Shown in pieces: positions 20,996-30,969 of a stretch of DNA of 64,000 nt; position 1 is the first letter of the stretch; each line of letters opens with the position of its first letter. This DNA is from Luteimonas rhizosphaericola (GTDB lineage Bacteria; Pseudomonadota; Gammaproteobacteria; Xanthomonadales; Xanthomonadaceae): NCBI RefSeq assembly GCF_029888045.1, contig NZ_JARXRN010000016.1, forward strand, positions 449,159-513,158, read 5' to 3'. The position numbers and the translations under genes are program-made. A model generated the notes under the pieces. It saw only the letters and a list, made by a program, of their open reading frames with translations, was not told the DNA's origin and ran no database searches.

Positions 20996-23440
20996 GTGAC
21001 TGATCCGCACGCTGCCCCGCAGCTGACCCGCCGCCACTTCGTCGCCGCGCTCGGCGCGGGCGCGCTGCTGCCCCTGGCGCCTGCGCTTGCGCACGCCGCG
21101 ACGCAGGCCGCAGCGCCGGCTTCGCATCCTTTCCCGCTCTCCGCCATCCGCCTGACGGGGGGGGCGTTCGCGCATGCGCAGGCGCTGAACCTGCGCTACC
21201 TCGCCGCGCTCGATGTCGATCGCCTGCTCGCGCCGTTCCGGATCGAGGCGGGATTGCCCGCGCCGGGCGGCAAGTACCCGAACTGGGAATCGATGGGGCT
21301 CGACGGCCACACCGCCGGCCACTACCTCACCGCGCTCGCGCAGCAGGCCGCGCAGGGCGACGCCGCCATGCGCGCGCGCTTGGACGTGATGGTCGCCGGG
21401 CTGGCCGAATGCCAGCGCGCGAACGGCGACGGCTACCTCGGCGGCGTACCCGACGGGCGCGTGCTGTGGAACCGCATCGCCTCGGGCACGTTCGAGGCCG
21501 GGGCGTTCTCGCTCGAGGGCGCCTGGGTGCCGTTCTACAACCTGCACAAGACCTTCGCCGGCCTGCGCGATGCCTGGCTGATGGTCGGCCATGCGCAGGC
21601 GCGCGAACTGCTCGTGCGCTTCGCCGACTGGTGCGACGCGCTAGTGGCCAACCTCGACGACGTGCAGCTGCAGCGCATCCTCGACACCGAACACGGCGGC
21701 ATGAACGAAGTGCTCGCCGACGTCCATGCCATCACCGGCGAGCGAAAGTATCTGGCGCTGGCGCGGCGCTTCTGCCACCGCGCCATCCTCGACCCGCTGC
21801 TGCGGCGCGAGGATGCGCTCGACGGCCTGCACGCCAACACCCAGATCCCGAAGGTGATCGGCTTCGCCCGCATCGGCGAACTCGACGACGAGCCGGCGTG
21901 GATCGAGGCCGCGCGCTTCTTCTGGGAGACGGTGGTCGACCGGCGCAGCATCGCCTTCGGCGGCAACAGCGTGCGCGAGCATTTCAACCCGGTGGACGAC
22001 TTCGGCCCGATGGTCGCTTCGCGCGAAGGCCCGGAAACCTGCAACAGCTACAACCTGCTGCGGCTGACGATGCTGCTGCACCGCATCGCCCCGCAGGCGC
22101 GCGACGCCGACACCTACGAGCGCGTGCTCTACAACCACATCCTGTCCACCCAGCATCCCGGCCACGGCGGGCTGGTGTACTTCACCCCGATCCGGCCGCG
22201 CCACTACCGCGTCTACTCGCAGCCCACGCAGTGCTTCTGGTGCTGCGTGGGCACCGGGATGGAGAACCACGGCCGCCACGGCGCATTCGCCTACGGCCAC
22301 GGCGACGATGCGCTGGCGGTGCACCTGTACCTGCCCTCCGAGCTGTCGTGGCCCGAACGCGGGCTGCGGCTGCACCAGGAGACCGCGTTCCCGGAACGGT
22401 CGTCGACCACCCTGCGCCTGTCGCTGGACGCACCGCAGGCTTTCGCCCTGCAGCTGCGGCACCCGCAGTGGCTGGACGGGCCGTTCGAGGTCTCGGTGAA
22501 CGGCGAACGCTGGCCGCTGGCGTCCACGCCGGGCACCTACGCCGCCATCGCGCGCACCTGGACCGACGGCGACCGCATCGACATCGCGCTGCCGATGCGC
22601 ACCCGCATCGAAGGCCTGCCCGACGGCTCGGACTGGGTGGCGGTGATGCACGGCCCGCTGATGCTCGCCGCGCGCACCGGCGAGGAGGATCTCGAGGGAC
22701 TGATCGCCGACGACGGCCGCGGCAGCCATATCGCGCCCGGCCCCTACCAGCCGCTCGACGGCGCGCCGATGCTGGTCGGCGAGCGCGGCGCGCTGGCCGC
22801 CGGCATCGTACCGATCCCTGGCGCGACGCTGGAGTTCACCGCCTCAGCGCTCATCCGCCCCGACGAGTACCGCAAGCTGCGGCTGGAGCCGCTGTCGCGC
22901 GTGCACGACGCGCGCTACATGGCGTACTGGCGCACGGCCACCGCCGACGCCTACCCGGCCGTGGTGGCCGCCGCCGAAGCCGCCGAGCGCGCACGCGAGG
23001 CGCTCGACGCGCGCACCCTCGACGAGGTGCAGCCGGGCGAGCAGCAGCCCGAGGTCGAGCACGGCTACACCGGCGAGGATTCGGCCACCGGACAGATGCT
23101 CGGACGCCCGTGGCGCGATGCCGGGCGATCGTTCGGCTATCGCCTGGCGGCCCGGCGCGCGGTCGCGGCCGACGCGCCGCTGGCCCTGCAGTTGACCCTG
23201 TTCCCGGCCGAATGGGGCGCGGCGATGGACGTGGAGGTCGAGGGCCGGGTGCTGGAGACGATCGTGTTCGACGGGTCGGGGCGCGACGAGTTGCAGCCGC
23301 GCGAGATCGCGCTGCCGGACGCGTTCGCCCAATTCGCGCGCGGCGACGGCCTCCGGCTGCGCTTCATCGCCCGCGACGGCAAGCGCACGCCGCGCGTGTT
23401 CGGCGTGCGCCTGCTGCGGGCCGGGGCGGGCGGCGACTGA
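20996..23440 (+). CDS. GH127 beta-L-arabinofuranosidase, Tat-exported
   Basis: 814 residues from a GTG. The leader has a twin-Arg motif (TRRHFVAALGAGALLPL) and ends near AHAA, so it should be exported folded. The body is the (alpha/alpha)6 barrel family formerly called DUF1680 (GH127): LDGHTAGHYLTALA, LDTEHGGMNEVL, then the zinc-site residues in GPETCNSYN (about residue 345) and CFWCCVGTGMENH (Cys about 413, 416, 417). One of these Cys is the nucleophile in characterised GH127 enzymes. It should remove beta-linked L-arabinofuranose, as found on plant hydroxyproline-rich glycoproteins. The gene follows L-arabonate dehydratase by 129 bases. Confidence 0.9.
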   Translation: MTDPHAAPQLTRRHFVAALGAGALLPLAPALAHAATQAAAPASHPFPLSAIRLTGGAFAHAQALNLRYLAALDVDRLLAPFRIEAGLPAPGGKYPNWESMGLDGHTAGHYLTALAQQAAQGDAAMRARLDVMVAGLAECQRANGDGYLGGVPDGRVLWNRIASGTFEAGAFSLEGAWVPFYNLHKTFAGLRDAWLMVGHAQARELLVRFADWCDALVANLDDVQLQRILDTEHGGMNEVLADVHAITGERKYLALARRFCHRAILDPLLRREDALDGLHANTQIPKVIGFARIGELDDEPAWIEAARFFWETVVDRRSIAFGGNSVREHFNPVDDFGPMVASREGPETCNSYNLLRLTMLLHRIAPQARDADTYERVLYNHILSTQHPGHGGLVYFTPIRPRHYRVYSQPTQCFWCCVGTGMENHGRHGAFAYGHGDDALAVHLYLPSELSWPERGLRLHQETAFPERSSTTLRLSLDAPQAFALQLRHPQWLDGPFEVSVNGERWPLASTPGTYAAIARTWTDGDRIDIALPMRTRIEGLPDGSDWVAVMHGPLMLAARTGEEDLEGLIADDGRGSHIAPGPYQPLDGAPMLVGERGALAAGIVPIPGATLEFTASALIRPDEYRKLRLEPLSRVHDARYMAYWRTATADAYPAVVAAAEAAERAREALDARTLDEVQPGEQQPEVEHGYTGEDSATGQMLGRPWRDAGRSFGYRLAARRAVAADAPLALQLTLFPAEWGAAMDVEVEGRVLETIVFDGSGRDELQPREIALPDAFAQFARGDGLRLRFIARDGKRTPRVFGVRLLRAGAGGD

Positions 23441-23625
23441 TGTGCAGCGGGCGCCTCGGCGACGCGACGCGCGCAGGCCCGCGCGAGCATGCGCACGTCG
23501 CGGGCGTCACCGTCGTGGACGGTCCGCACGCAGCGCCGGAGCGGACTCCGGCCCACGCGGCGACATGGCCCTCGGCGGGGTTCGCGTCGTCGGCACACGG
23601 CGCCCGGTCGGGACCGGGCCTCGCC

Positions 23626-24408
23626 TCAGTCGCCCGCCAGCGCCGCCTCGACCAGCGCCTGCAGCACCGGCTGCAGCTGCGCGGCGCGGGCGTCGTCCCA
23701 GGCGAAGCTGTCCTCGTCCATGTAGATGCGCTGGCTGATCTCCAGCTGTACGGCCTGGATGCCGCGCGCCGGGTCCGCATAGTGGCGGGTGATGTAGCCG
23801 CCGCGGAAGCGGCCGTTGTGCACCCAGTCGTAGCGCGCCTGCCCGGCCAGCACCGCCTCCAGGCGCCGCTGCAGCGCCTCGCCGGCGCTGGCGCCGCCGG
23901 CGGTGCCCAGGTTGAGGTCGGGCAGCCGGCCGTCGAACAGGAACGGCAGTTCGCCGCGGATCGAATGGCCTTCCCACAGCACCACCGCGCCATGCGCGGC
24001 GCGCAGGCGCGCGAGCTCCTCGCCCAGCGCGGCATGGTACGGGCGCCAGTAGCTGTCCACCCGCGCGCGCACCTCGTCCTCCGACGGCTGCTGGCCATCG
24101 CGGTAGACCGGATCGCCGCTGAAGCGCACCACCGGGCACAGGCCGGTGGTGTTCCGGCCCGGATACAGCGAGACGTCGTCCTCGCCACGGTTGAGGTCGA
24201 TCACGTAGCGCGAATGCGTGGGCACCAGGACCGAGGCGCCGAGCCCGCGCGCGAACGCGTACAGGCGCGCGATGTGCCAGTCGGTGTCGGGCACCCGCCG
24301 CGCCGCGTCGGTCAGGCGCGCGGCGATCGCCTCCGGCACATGCGTCCCGTCGTGCGGCAGGCTGACCAGCAGCGGGGCGCTGCCGCGGTGCAGGCTGAAA
24401 AGTTCCAT
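23626..24408 (-). CDS. N-formylglutamate amidohydrolase family protein (HutG-like)
   Basis: 260 residues from the ATG at 24408; the longer frame adds only Arg-rich sequence. Family features: LLVSLPHDGTHVPEAI, DTDWHIARLY, SRYVIDLNRGEDDVSLYPG and ARYDWVHNGRFRGGYITRHYADPARGIQAVQLEISQRIYM, which carry the metal-binding His/Asp/Glu residues. Genuine HutG cleaves N-formylglutamate in histidine breakdown, but no hut genes flank it, so the substrate is open. It stands alone between two plus-strand glycosidase genes and reads against them. Confidence 0.86.
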   Translation of the reverse strand: MELFSLHRGSAPLLVSLPHDGTHVPEAIAARLTDAARRVPDTDWHIARLYAFARGLGASVLVPTHSRYVIDLNRGEDDVSLYPGRNTTGLCPVVRFSGDPVYRDGQQPSEDEVRARVDSYWRPYHAALGEELARLRAAHGAVVLWEGHSIRGELPFLFDGRLPDLNLGTAGGASAGEALQRRLEAVLAGQARYDWVHNGRFRGGYITRHYADPARGIQAVQLEISQRIYMDEDSFAWDDARAAQLQPVLQALVEAALAGD

Positions 24409-24590
24409 GCCTGCGATTGTACGACCGGCGCCGGCCACATTCGCGCGACGCACCCGCGCGCGTCGCCGGAACGCGTTGCACGGCACCGTGGCCGGCGCCC
24501 GCGCCGCGCCTGCATCGTCGCGGTCCCCGTTCGCGCATCCCGTCGCTCCGGTCGACCCACCTCCCTTTTCCCTACTCTGAGGCCTCGCCC

Positions 24591-25604
24591 ATGAAATCCC
24601 TGCTGCTGTCGGGCTGCTGCATTCTGCTGATGGCCTGCTCGACCGGTCCCGTCGCGCCCGTTTCGTCGGACGATGCCGCGCCGCGCGCCGCCACCAATCC
24701 GCTGTTCACCGATCGCCATACCGCGGATCCCGCGCCGCTGGTCGTCGGCGACACGCTGTATCTCTACGTCGGGCACGACATGGCACGCGGCGACGAGATG
24801 TTCAACATCACCGAGTGGCTGGTCTATTCGACCACCGACATGGCGACGTGGACCGCGCACGGCCCAATCATGAAGCCCACCGACTTCAAGTGGGCCAGTC
24901 GCGATGCCTGGGCCGCGGAAGCGATCGAGAAGGACGGCAGGTTCTACTTCTATGCCACCGTGGAACACGACGCCACCCGACCCGGCAAGGCGATCGGGGT
25001 GGCGGTGTCCGACAGCCCGACCGGCCCGTTCGTCGATGCGCGCGGATCCGCGCTGGTCAGCAACGACATGACCCCGCAGGGCCCGCACACCTGGGACGAC
25101 ATCGACCCGACGGTGTTCATCGACGACGACGGCAGTGCCTGGCTGATGTGGGGCAACGCCAATTTCTACTACGCCAGGCTCAAGCCGAACATGATCGAGC
25201 TCGACGGCCCGATCCTGCAGGCCGCGCTGCCCAAGTACGAGGAAGGCCCCTGGCTGCACAAGCGCGGCGATCTCTACTACCTCACCTACGCGTCGCGGGA
25301 CAGGTCGGTCTCGGAGGACGAGCTGATTTCCTACGCCACCGCCCCGTCCGTCACCGGGCCGTGGACCTATCGCGGCGAGATCAGCGGCCCGGCGCAGAAC
25401 AGCTTCACCATCCATCCCGGGATCGTGGAGTTCAAGGGCGAGTGGTACTTCTTCTACCACCACGGCGGGCTGACCGTCGGCGACCAGCCCGGCGGACTCG
25501 GCCGCCGCGCGGTGGCGGTGGAATACCTGTCCTACGGCGAGGACGGCCGCATCCTCCCGATCACCCACACCGTGGAAGGCGTATCGCGTCCGCGAACGCG
25601 GTGA
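24591..25604 (+). CDS. GH43 glycoside hydrolase, lipoprotein
   Basis: 337 residues. The signal ends in a lipobox (CCILLMAC, Cys16), so the enzyme should be membrane-anchored. The GH43 triad is visible: Asp46 (TADPAPLVV), Asp172 (DDIDPTVFIDDDG) and Glu218 (KYEEGPWLHKRG). It is a single propeller domain without accessory modules, unlike the GH43 at the far end of the locus. Family relatives are alpha-L-arabinofuranosidases and beta-xylosidases. With GH127 and the second GH43 it gives the cell three enzymes for furanosidic side chains. The start at 24591 is the only ATG that opens a signal sequence. Confidence 0.9.
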   Translation: MKSLLLSGCCILLMACSTGPVAPVSSDDAAPRAATNPLFTDRHTADPAPLVVGDTLYLYVGHDMARGDEMFNITEWLVYSTTDMATWTAHGPIMKPTDFKWASRDAWAAEAIEKDGRFYFYATVEHDATRPGKAIGVAVSDSPTGPFVDARGSALVSNDMTPQGPHTWDDIDPTVFIDDDGSAWLMWGNANFYYARLKPNMIELDGPILQAALPKYEEGPWLHKRGDLYYLTYASRDRSVSEDELISYATAPSVTGPWTYRGEISGPAQNSFTIHPGIVEFKGEWYFFYHHGGLTVGDQPGGLGRRAVAVEYLSYGEDGRILPITHTVEGVSRPRTR

Positions 25605-25704
25605 GCGCGCCGCGGGGGGCGGTCCGTCGTCGCAGCGGCCCGCCATCGCGCGGCCGCCCGGCCGCTCGACCGCCCCGCCGACACGCGGCACGGCCACCGC
25701 CCGC

Positions 25705-27069
25705 TCAACGCATCAGCACCACTTCCTCGGCGCTGGTGGGATGGATCGCCATGGTCGCGTGCAGATCGTCCAGGGTGATGCCCTTCTTCAGCGCGACCGC
25801 GAAGCCCTGCAGAATTTCGTCCGCGCCCTCGCCCAGCAGGTGCAGGCCGACCACGCGCCGCTCGGCACCGGTGCACACCAGCTTGAACAGGCTGTGCTGC
25901 GGGCGGTCGGCCAGCGCCTGCAGCATCGGCCGGAAGGTGCTGCGGTAGACGCGTACGGCGTCGCCGTGGCGCTCGCGCGCCTGCGCCTCGGTCAGGCCGA
26001 CCGCCGCCAGCGGCGGATGCGCGAACACCACGCTGGGGATGTTTGCGTAGTCGACCTTTGCGTCGGGCTGCCCGCCGAACACACGGTCCATCGCCCGCCG
26101 GGCCGCGGCGATCGCCACCGGCGTCAGCGTGACCTGCCCGGTCACGTCGCCGACGGCGAGCACGTGCTCCACGCTGCTGCGCTGGAACGCGTCGACGACG
26201 ATGTTGCCCTCCGCATCCAGCGCGACGCCCGCGGCCTCCAGCCCGATGCCGCGGGTGTTGGCGGCGCGCCCGACCGCCAGCAGCACCTGGGCGTAGTGCC
26301 CGCTGGTCTCGCCGTCGGCGTCGCGCAGCCGCAGCGCGCCGGCCTCGCCCTCGATCGCCGCCAGCGAATAGCCGAAATGCATGCCGATGCCCTGGTGGCG
26401 GTAGTTCTCCTGCAGCGCTTCGGCCAACTCGGCATCGGCGTGGCCGAGCAGGCGCTCGCTGCGCGCGAAGATATCGACCCGGCTGCCGAGCGCCTGCAGC
26501 ACGCCGGCCAGTTCGACCGCGATGTAGCCGCCGCCCACCAGCGCCACCCGCGGCGGCGCCTCGCACAGGGCGAAGAAATCGTCCGACACCCCGGCCAGCT
26601 CCGCACCCGGCACGCGCGGCCGCCGCGGCGACGAGCCGGTGGCGAGCAGCACGTGCGCGGCCCGTAGGCGGGTGCCGTTGGCACATTCCACCGTGTGCGC
26701 GTCAAGCAGCCGGCCCCGCGACGGCAGCAGCATCACGCCGGCCGCATCCAGGCGCCGCAGGTAGCTGGCGTGGATGCCGTGGATGTAGCGCTGGCGGCTG
26801 GCGATCAGGGTCGGCCAGTCCAGGGCGGGATGCGCGGGCACGTCGAAGCCGAGCTCCGCCGCCAGCCGCACGTGTGCCGAGACCTCCGCCGCCAGCCACA
26901 TCGCCTTCTTCGGCACGCAGCCGACGTTGACGCAGGTGCCGCCGAGCTCGCCGGGTTCGAGCAGCGCCACGCGCGCGCCGTGCGCCGCGGCGCGGAACGC
27001 GCCGGCCAGGCCGCCGCTGCCGCCGCCGAGCACGACCAGGTCGAAATCGAGGGAATCGTCGCTGCTCAT
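25705..27069 (-). CDS. gor: Glutathione-disulfide reductase
   Basis: 454-residue flavoprotein. It has the FAD motif VVLGGGSGGLAGAFRAA, redox-active pair Cys46/Cys51 (GGTCVNVGCVPKK), NADPH-binding VALVGGGYIAVELAGVL and the C-terminal HPTSAEEVVLM with the catalytic His-Glu pair. It keeps glutathione reduced in the cytoplasm using NADPH. The start ATG overlaps the stop of the upstream DadA-like oxidoreductase (ATGA, 27066-27069), so the two are expressed together. Confidence 0.94.
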   Translation of the reverse strand: MSSDDSLDFDLVVLGGGSGGLAGAFRAAAHGARVALLEPGELGGTCVNVGCVPKKAMWLAAEVSAHVRLAAELGFDVPAHPALDWPTLIASRQRYIHGIHASYLRRLDAAGVMLLPSRGRLLDAHTVECANGTRLRAAHVLLATGSSPRRPRVPGAELAGVSDDFFALCEAPPRVALVGGGYIAVELAGVLQALGSRVDIFARSERLLGHADAELAEALQENYRHQGIGMHFGYSLAAIEGEAGALRLRDADGETSGHYAQVLLAVGRAANTRGIGLEAAGVALDAEGNIVVDAFQRSSVEHVLAVGDVTGQVTLTPVAIAAARRAMDRVFGGQPDAKVDYANIPSVVFAHPPLAAVGLTEAQARERHGDAVRVYRSTFRPMLQALADRPQHSLFKLVCTGAERRVVGLHLLGEGADEILQGFAVALKKGITLDDLHATMAIHPTSAEEVVLMR

Positions 27070-28322
27070 GCGAAGCGTGCCGGCGTGTAGGGCGTCGGAT
27101 CGATGTGCGGCGATTCGCCGCAGACCAGTTCGGCCAGCAGCCGCCCGCTGGCCGGGCTCATGCTCACGCCGAGCATGCCGTGGCCGGTGGCCAGCCACAG
27201 CCGTTCGAAGCCCGGCGCGCGGCCGATCAGCGGCAGGTCGTCCCACGTCAGCGGGCGCCAGCCGTACCACTCCTCGCGCTTCACCGGGCCGACGGGTTCG
27301 TGCAGGTATTCGGCCGCGCCGCGTTCGAGCGCATCGAGGCGGCGGCGGTTGAGGCGGGTGTCGTGGCCGGAGAATTCCATCGTGCTGCCGAGGCGGAAGC
27401 CGTCCTCCCACACGGTCACGCAGACGCGGCGCTCGTGCAGCGTCATCGGGCGTTTCGGCACCAGGCCGGGGCGCGAATAGGTGATCGAGTAGCCCTTGCC
27501 CGGCTGCATCGCGTCGCGCAGCCAGCGCAGCCGCAGCGCGCGCGCCAGCAGCGGCGACCACGCGCCGGTGGCCAGCACCACCTCGCGCGCGCTGCGCATG
27601 CCGTTGCGGGTCTCGATGCGCACGCCGTCGCCCTCCTCGACCAGGCCGGTGGCTTCGCACTGGTCCTCGATCGTGCCGCCGGCGTCGCGCACCGCGCGCG
27701 CGAGTTCGGCCACGTAGCGGTCGGGACGCAGCTGCGCATCGCCCGGGTAGCGCACCGCGCCGGCCACGCCGTCGCGCAGCGCGGGTTCCTGCGCCTGATA
27801 GGCGGCGCCGTCGATCACTTCCGACGCGACCCCCAGCTCGGCCAACGCGGGCAGCTGGCGGACGTAGGCCTCAATCGCGGCCGGGTCGCGGAACACGCAG
27901 TCGGCGCCGGGTTCGGCGAACTCGCAGTCCAGCCCGTGATCGGCGATCCACGCCGGGAACGCCGCGCGCGAGGCGTTGAGCAGCTGCGCGCGCGGCCGCG
28001 CCGAGGCGTTCCAGTCGCGCGGATTGCAGCGCCCCGCGAAGCGCAGCATCCATTGCCACAGCGACGGATCCAGCCGCGGACGGACGTAGAACGGCGCGTC
28101 CGGCGTGAGCATCCAGCGCAGCGCGCGCGCCACCATGCCCGGCGCGTGCAGCGGGCCGGCGTGGCTGGGCGTGAGCGTGCCGCAGTTGCCGTGCGAACTG
28201 CCGCCGCCGATGCGACCGGCGTCGATCACGCGCACGCTGCGCCCGCGTTCGAGCAGGCACAGCGCGCTGGCCAGGCCCGAGACGCCGGCGCCGATGACCA
28301 GGATGTCGCTGCGCTCGCTCAT
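27066..28322 (-). CDS. FAD-dependent amino acid dehydrogenase, DadA-like
   Basis: 418 residues from the ATG at 28322. The N-terminal dinucleotide motif ILVIGAGVSGLASALCLLERGRSV and the DAO-family C-terminus (WYGWRPLTWDDLPLIGRAPGFERLWLATGHGMLGVSM) identify a D-amino-acid dehydrogenase/oxidase-type enzyme. DadA itself deaminates D-amino acids at the inner membrane. No alanine racemase or other dad gene is adjacent, so the exact substrate (D-amino acid, hydroxyproline epimer and so on) is uncertain. It is translationally coupled to glutathione reductase. Confidence 0.84.
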   Translation of the reverse strand: MSERSDILVIGAGVSGLASALCLLERGRSVRVIDAGRIGGGSSHGNCGTLTPSHAGPLHAPGMVARALRWMLTPDAPFYVRPRLDPSLWQWMLRFAGRCNPRDWNASARPRAQLLNASRAAFPAWIADHGLDCEFAEPGADCVFRDPAAIEAYVRQLPALAELGVASEVIDGAAYQAQEPALRDGVAGAVRYPGDAQLRPDRYVAELARAVRDAGGTIEDQCEATGLVEEGDGVRIETRNGMRSAREVVLATGAWSPLLARALRLRWLRDAMQPGKGYSITYSRPGLVPKRPMTLHERRVCVTVWEDGFRLGSTMEFSGHDTRLNRRRLDALERGAAEYLHEPVGPVKREEWYGWRPLTWDDLPLIGRAPGFERLWLATGHGMLGVSMSPASGRLLAELVCGESPHIDPTPYTPARFA

Positions 28323-28356
28323 GCGTGGAGTGTAGCGGCCCACGCCGCGCCCCCGG

Positions 28357-29643
28357 TCACCCCGCCGCTGCGCGCACGCGCATCGGCGGCCGCGTACCGT
28401 AGGTCAGCCAGCGCCACAGCCACTCCATCGGGCCGAAGCGGAACCGTGCCAGCCACCAGTGGCTCATCGCGACCTGCAGCGCGAACACCACCAGCACCAG
28501 CAGCACCTGGCCCGCGCGTCCCACCTGCCCCCACAGCCCGAAGCCGTAGCCGTAGAACAGGGTCGAGGCGACCAGCGACTGCAGCAGGTAGTGGGTCAGC
28601 GCCATGCGCCCGGCCGGCGCCAGCCATGCCAGCGGACGCGCCAGCGCGCGCGTGCCCAGCCCCAGCATCAGCAGCGACAGGTAACCCAGCGCGAGCGGCA
28701 GGCTGGCAAGCATCGCCAGGCCGTTGGCCAGCAGCATCGGCCCGGCCTCGCGCATGCCGTCGAAATGCGTGCCCACCGCCAGCGACAGCGCCATCAGCAC
28801 CGCGCCCGCCGGCAGCGTCCACGCCGCGAGCCGCGCGAACCAGCCGCGCTGCGCGCGAGGATCGTCCATGCGCCCGCTGCGCAGCAGCCAGGCGCCGAGC
28901 ATGAACACGCCCAGGGCCATCGGCAGCAGCAGCATCAGCCCCTGCAGGGCGACCCCGAGGAAATCGTGCGCGCGTTGCGCGGTGGCCTGCCACCAGCCGC
29001 CGTGCGCGAGCGCGGCCGTCGCCGCGGCGGCATCGGCATCGACTTCGTCGGCCAGCGCCGCGAACGTCGCGCCGGCCTCGGGCAACGCCGACAGCAGCGC
29101 ACCACCCGCCAGCACGAACAGCGCGAGCATCGAGTACAGGCCCGCGCCCAGCCATGGCCAGACGCGTCGGTCGATTCCGTCCAGCGCCAGCAGCATCAGC
29201 CCGGCGATCGCGTAGGCGTGCAGGATGTCGCCACTCCAGAGCAGGATCGCGTGCAGCACGCCGAAGGCCAGCAGCGCCGCGCAGCGGCGCAGGTAGCGGC
29301 CCCTGAACGCCGGGCCGGATCCGCCGCGCGCGGACATCACCGCGAAGCCCATCCCGAACAGCAGCGAGAACAGCACCCAGAACTTGCCCTGCACGAACAC
29401 GTACACCGCCCACGCCACGGCGCGGTCGGGCCCGGTCGCGCCCGGGTCGATCCCGGTCCCCATGGCCTGCAGCGGCCGCGAGAACCATTCGATGTTCATC
29501 AGGAAGATGCCCAGCAGCGCGACGCCGCGCACCACGTCCAGCGCCTGCAGGCGCCGTGACGATTCGACCGGGCCATCGGCCGCCGACGGCCGCGCGGGCA
29601 GTGGCGGCGGCGCGGTCGCGCCTGTGCCCTGCACGGCGGCCAT
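28357..29643 (-). CDS. DUF418/YeiB-like membrane protein
   Basis: 428 residues. After a Pro-rich N-terminus comes the family start RRLQALDVVRGVALLGIFLMNIEWFS, then around ten hydrophobic helices, with the C-terminal DUF418 part (LTHYLLQSLVASTLFYGYGFGLWG and FRFGPMEWLWRWLTYG). Function is not established in the family; transport or acyl transfer has been suggested by analogy. I start at 29643 because the longer frame is unlike membrane protein. It is 25 bases from slyD on the same strand. Confidence 0.87.
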   Translation of the reverse strand: MAAVQGTGATAPPPLPARPSAADGPVESSRRLQALDVVRGVALLGIFLMNIEWFSRPLQAMGTGIDPGATGPDRAVAWAVYVFVQGKFWVLFSLLFGMGFAVMSARGGSGPAFRGRYLRRCAALLAFGVLHAILLWSGDILHAYAIAGLMLLALDGIDRRVWPWLGAGLYSMLALFVLAGGALLSALPEAGATFAALADEVDADAAAATAALAHGGWWQATAQRAHDFLGVALQGLMLLLPMALGVFMLGAWLLRSGRMDDPRAQRGWFARLAAWTLPAGAVLMALSLAVGTHFDGMREAGPMLLANGLAMLASLPLALGYLSLLMLGLGTRALARPLAWLAPAGRMALTHYLLQSLVASTLFYGYGFGLWGQVGRAGQVLLVLVVFALQVAMSHWWLARFRFGPMEWLWRWLTYGTRPPMRVRAAAG

Positions 29644-29668
29644 CGTGGTCAGCCGGTCGGAGCGCCGG

Positions 29669-30151
29669 TCAATGGTGGTGGCCGCCCTCGCCGTGCACGT
29701 GGCCGTGCTCGACTTCCTCGGGGCTGGCCTCGCGCACATCGACGATCTCGATGTCGAAGTGCAGGTCCTTGCCGGCCATCGGGTGGTTGAGGTCGACGTC
29801 GACCACGCTCATGCCCACCTTCTGCACCGTCACCGCGCGCGGGCCGAAGTTGGTGTTCAGCACCACCTGGTCGCCGGGCGTCAGCTTCTGCGCGCCGAAA
29901 TGCTTCTTCGGCACGCGCTGGGTGAGGTTGTCGCGGCGCTCGCCGTAGGCGTCGGCCGCGGGCACGTCGACGCCGAAGCTGTCGCCGGCCTCGTGGCCGT
30001 CCAGCGCCTTCTCCAGGCCCGGGATGATGTTGCCGTGCCCGACCAGGATCGACAGCGGCTCGCCGCCTTCCTTGGACGACTCCAGCGCCGGCTGGCCGGC
30101 TTCGGAGACGGTGTAGTGGAAACGGACGACGCGGTCTTTCTCGATCTTCAT
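29669..30151 (-). CDS. slyD: FKBP-type peptidyl-prolyl isomerase, SlyD
   Basis: 160 residues from the ATG at 30151. It has the FKBP core (VVRFHYTVSEAGQPALESS, PLSILVGHGNIIPGLEKALDGHEAGD) interrupted by the insert-in-flap chaperone domain (PAADAYGERRDNLTQRVPKKHFG), then a His-rich tail (HGHVHGEGGHHH) that binds nickel in E. coli SlyD, although shorter here. It acts as a folding catalyst and metallochaperone in the cytoplasm. Confidence 0.93.
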   Translation of the reverse strand: MKIEKDRVVRFHYTVSEAGQPALESSKEGGEPLSILVGHGNIIPGLEKALDGHEAGDSFGVDVPAADAYGERRDNLTQRVPKKHFGAQKLTPGDQVVLNTNFGPRAVTVQKVGMSVVDVDLNHPMAGKDLHFDIEIVDVREASPEEVEHGHVHGEGGHHH

Positions 30152-30218
30152 GGGCGCTCGCAGGCGCGGCGCGGGCCGCGGCTTGTCTGGACGGGAAGGC
30201 CGGGGCAGGATGCCGCGC

Positions 30219-30815
30219 ATGGAATCGATCCGCTGCAGCTCCGCCCCGGTCGACGGGGCCGCGCATTATCCGGCCTCGGCCGCGGCAACGCCAATCCGCG
30301 GGCATCTCGCGCTCGCGGCAGCGGCGCTCGCCGCGCTCCTGCTGGCCGGCTGCGGCCGCGAGGACGTGCGCCCCACCCCGCGCGCCGCGGCCACCGTGGC
30401 TACGCGCGACTGGCCGGTGGTGGCCCCGGCCGATCCGGCGTCGGCCAATGCGGTGCTGATGCGCGCCATCAGCCTGGTGGGCACGCCCTACCGCTACGGA
30501 GGCAACACGCCCGAGGGCGGCTTCGACTGCAGCGGGCTGGTCAACTACGTCTACCGCGACATGCTCGACCTGCGCCTGCCGCGCACCTCGCGCGACCTGG
30601 CCGCGTTCCAGGGCCCGAAGATCGAACCGGCGCGGCTGGCGGCCGCCGACCTGGTGTTCTTCGGCAGCGGCGCGCAGGTGACCCACGTCGGCATCTATGT
30701 CGGCGAGGGCCGGTTCGTCCATGCCCCCAGCACCGGAGGCACCGTGCGCCTGGACCATCTGGACGGCAGCTACTGGCGCCGGCACTACAGCGGCGCGAAG
30801 CGGGTCCTGCGCTGA
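30219..30815 (+). CDS. NlpC/P60 cysteine peptidase, lipoprotein
   Basis: 198 residues from the ATG at 30219, 10 bases after an AGGA; an ATG at 30210 is an alternative. A hydrophobic stretch ends in a lipobox (LLLAGC, Cys45). The NlpC/P60 domain shows catalytic Cys104 (GGFDCSGLVNYVYR), His156 (QVTHVGIYVG) and His168 (RFVHAPS). These enzymes cut peptidoglycan stem peptides, as E. coli MepS does. A second NlpC/P60 gene follows, suggesting a duplicated pair. The 5' end runs divergently from slyD over about 70 bases. Confidence 0.9.
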   Translation: MESIRCSSAPVDGAAHYPASAAATPIRGHLALAAAALAALLLAGCGREDVRPTPRAAATVATRDWPVVAPADPASANAVLMRAISLVGTPYRYGGNTPEGGFDCSGLVNYVYRDMLDLRLPRTSRDLAAFQGPKIEPARLAAADLVFFGSGAQVTHVGIYVGEGRFVHAPSTGGTVRLDHLDGSYWRRHYSGAKRVLR

Positions 30816-30969
30816 TCGGGCCTGCCGGGCAGCGGCGGGGAGGCCCCCGGCTGCGGTCGCTGGCGAGCCCCGATCGCACGGGACGCGGATGGGAGCGCTC
30901 ACCGCGACACGCGGGCTGCCGGGCGGATTCGCCACAAAACTGAACCGAATTGTGAGCAGAATCACGGAC

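Noticed and set aside
21409..24594. A 1061-residue open frame on the plus strand through the GH127 and HutG region
   Set aside because: Arg/Ala/His-rich composition without any family motif, and it crosses two well-supported genes in other frames. This is a normal high-GC shadow.
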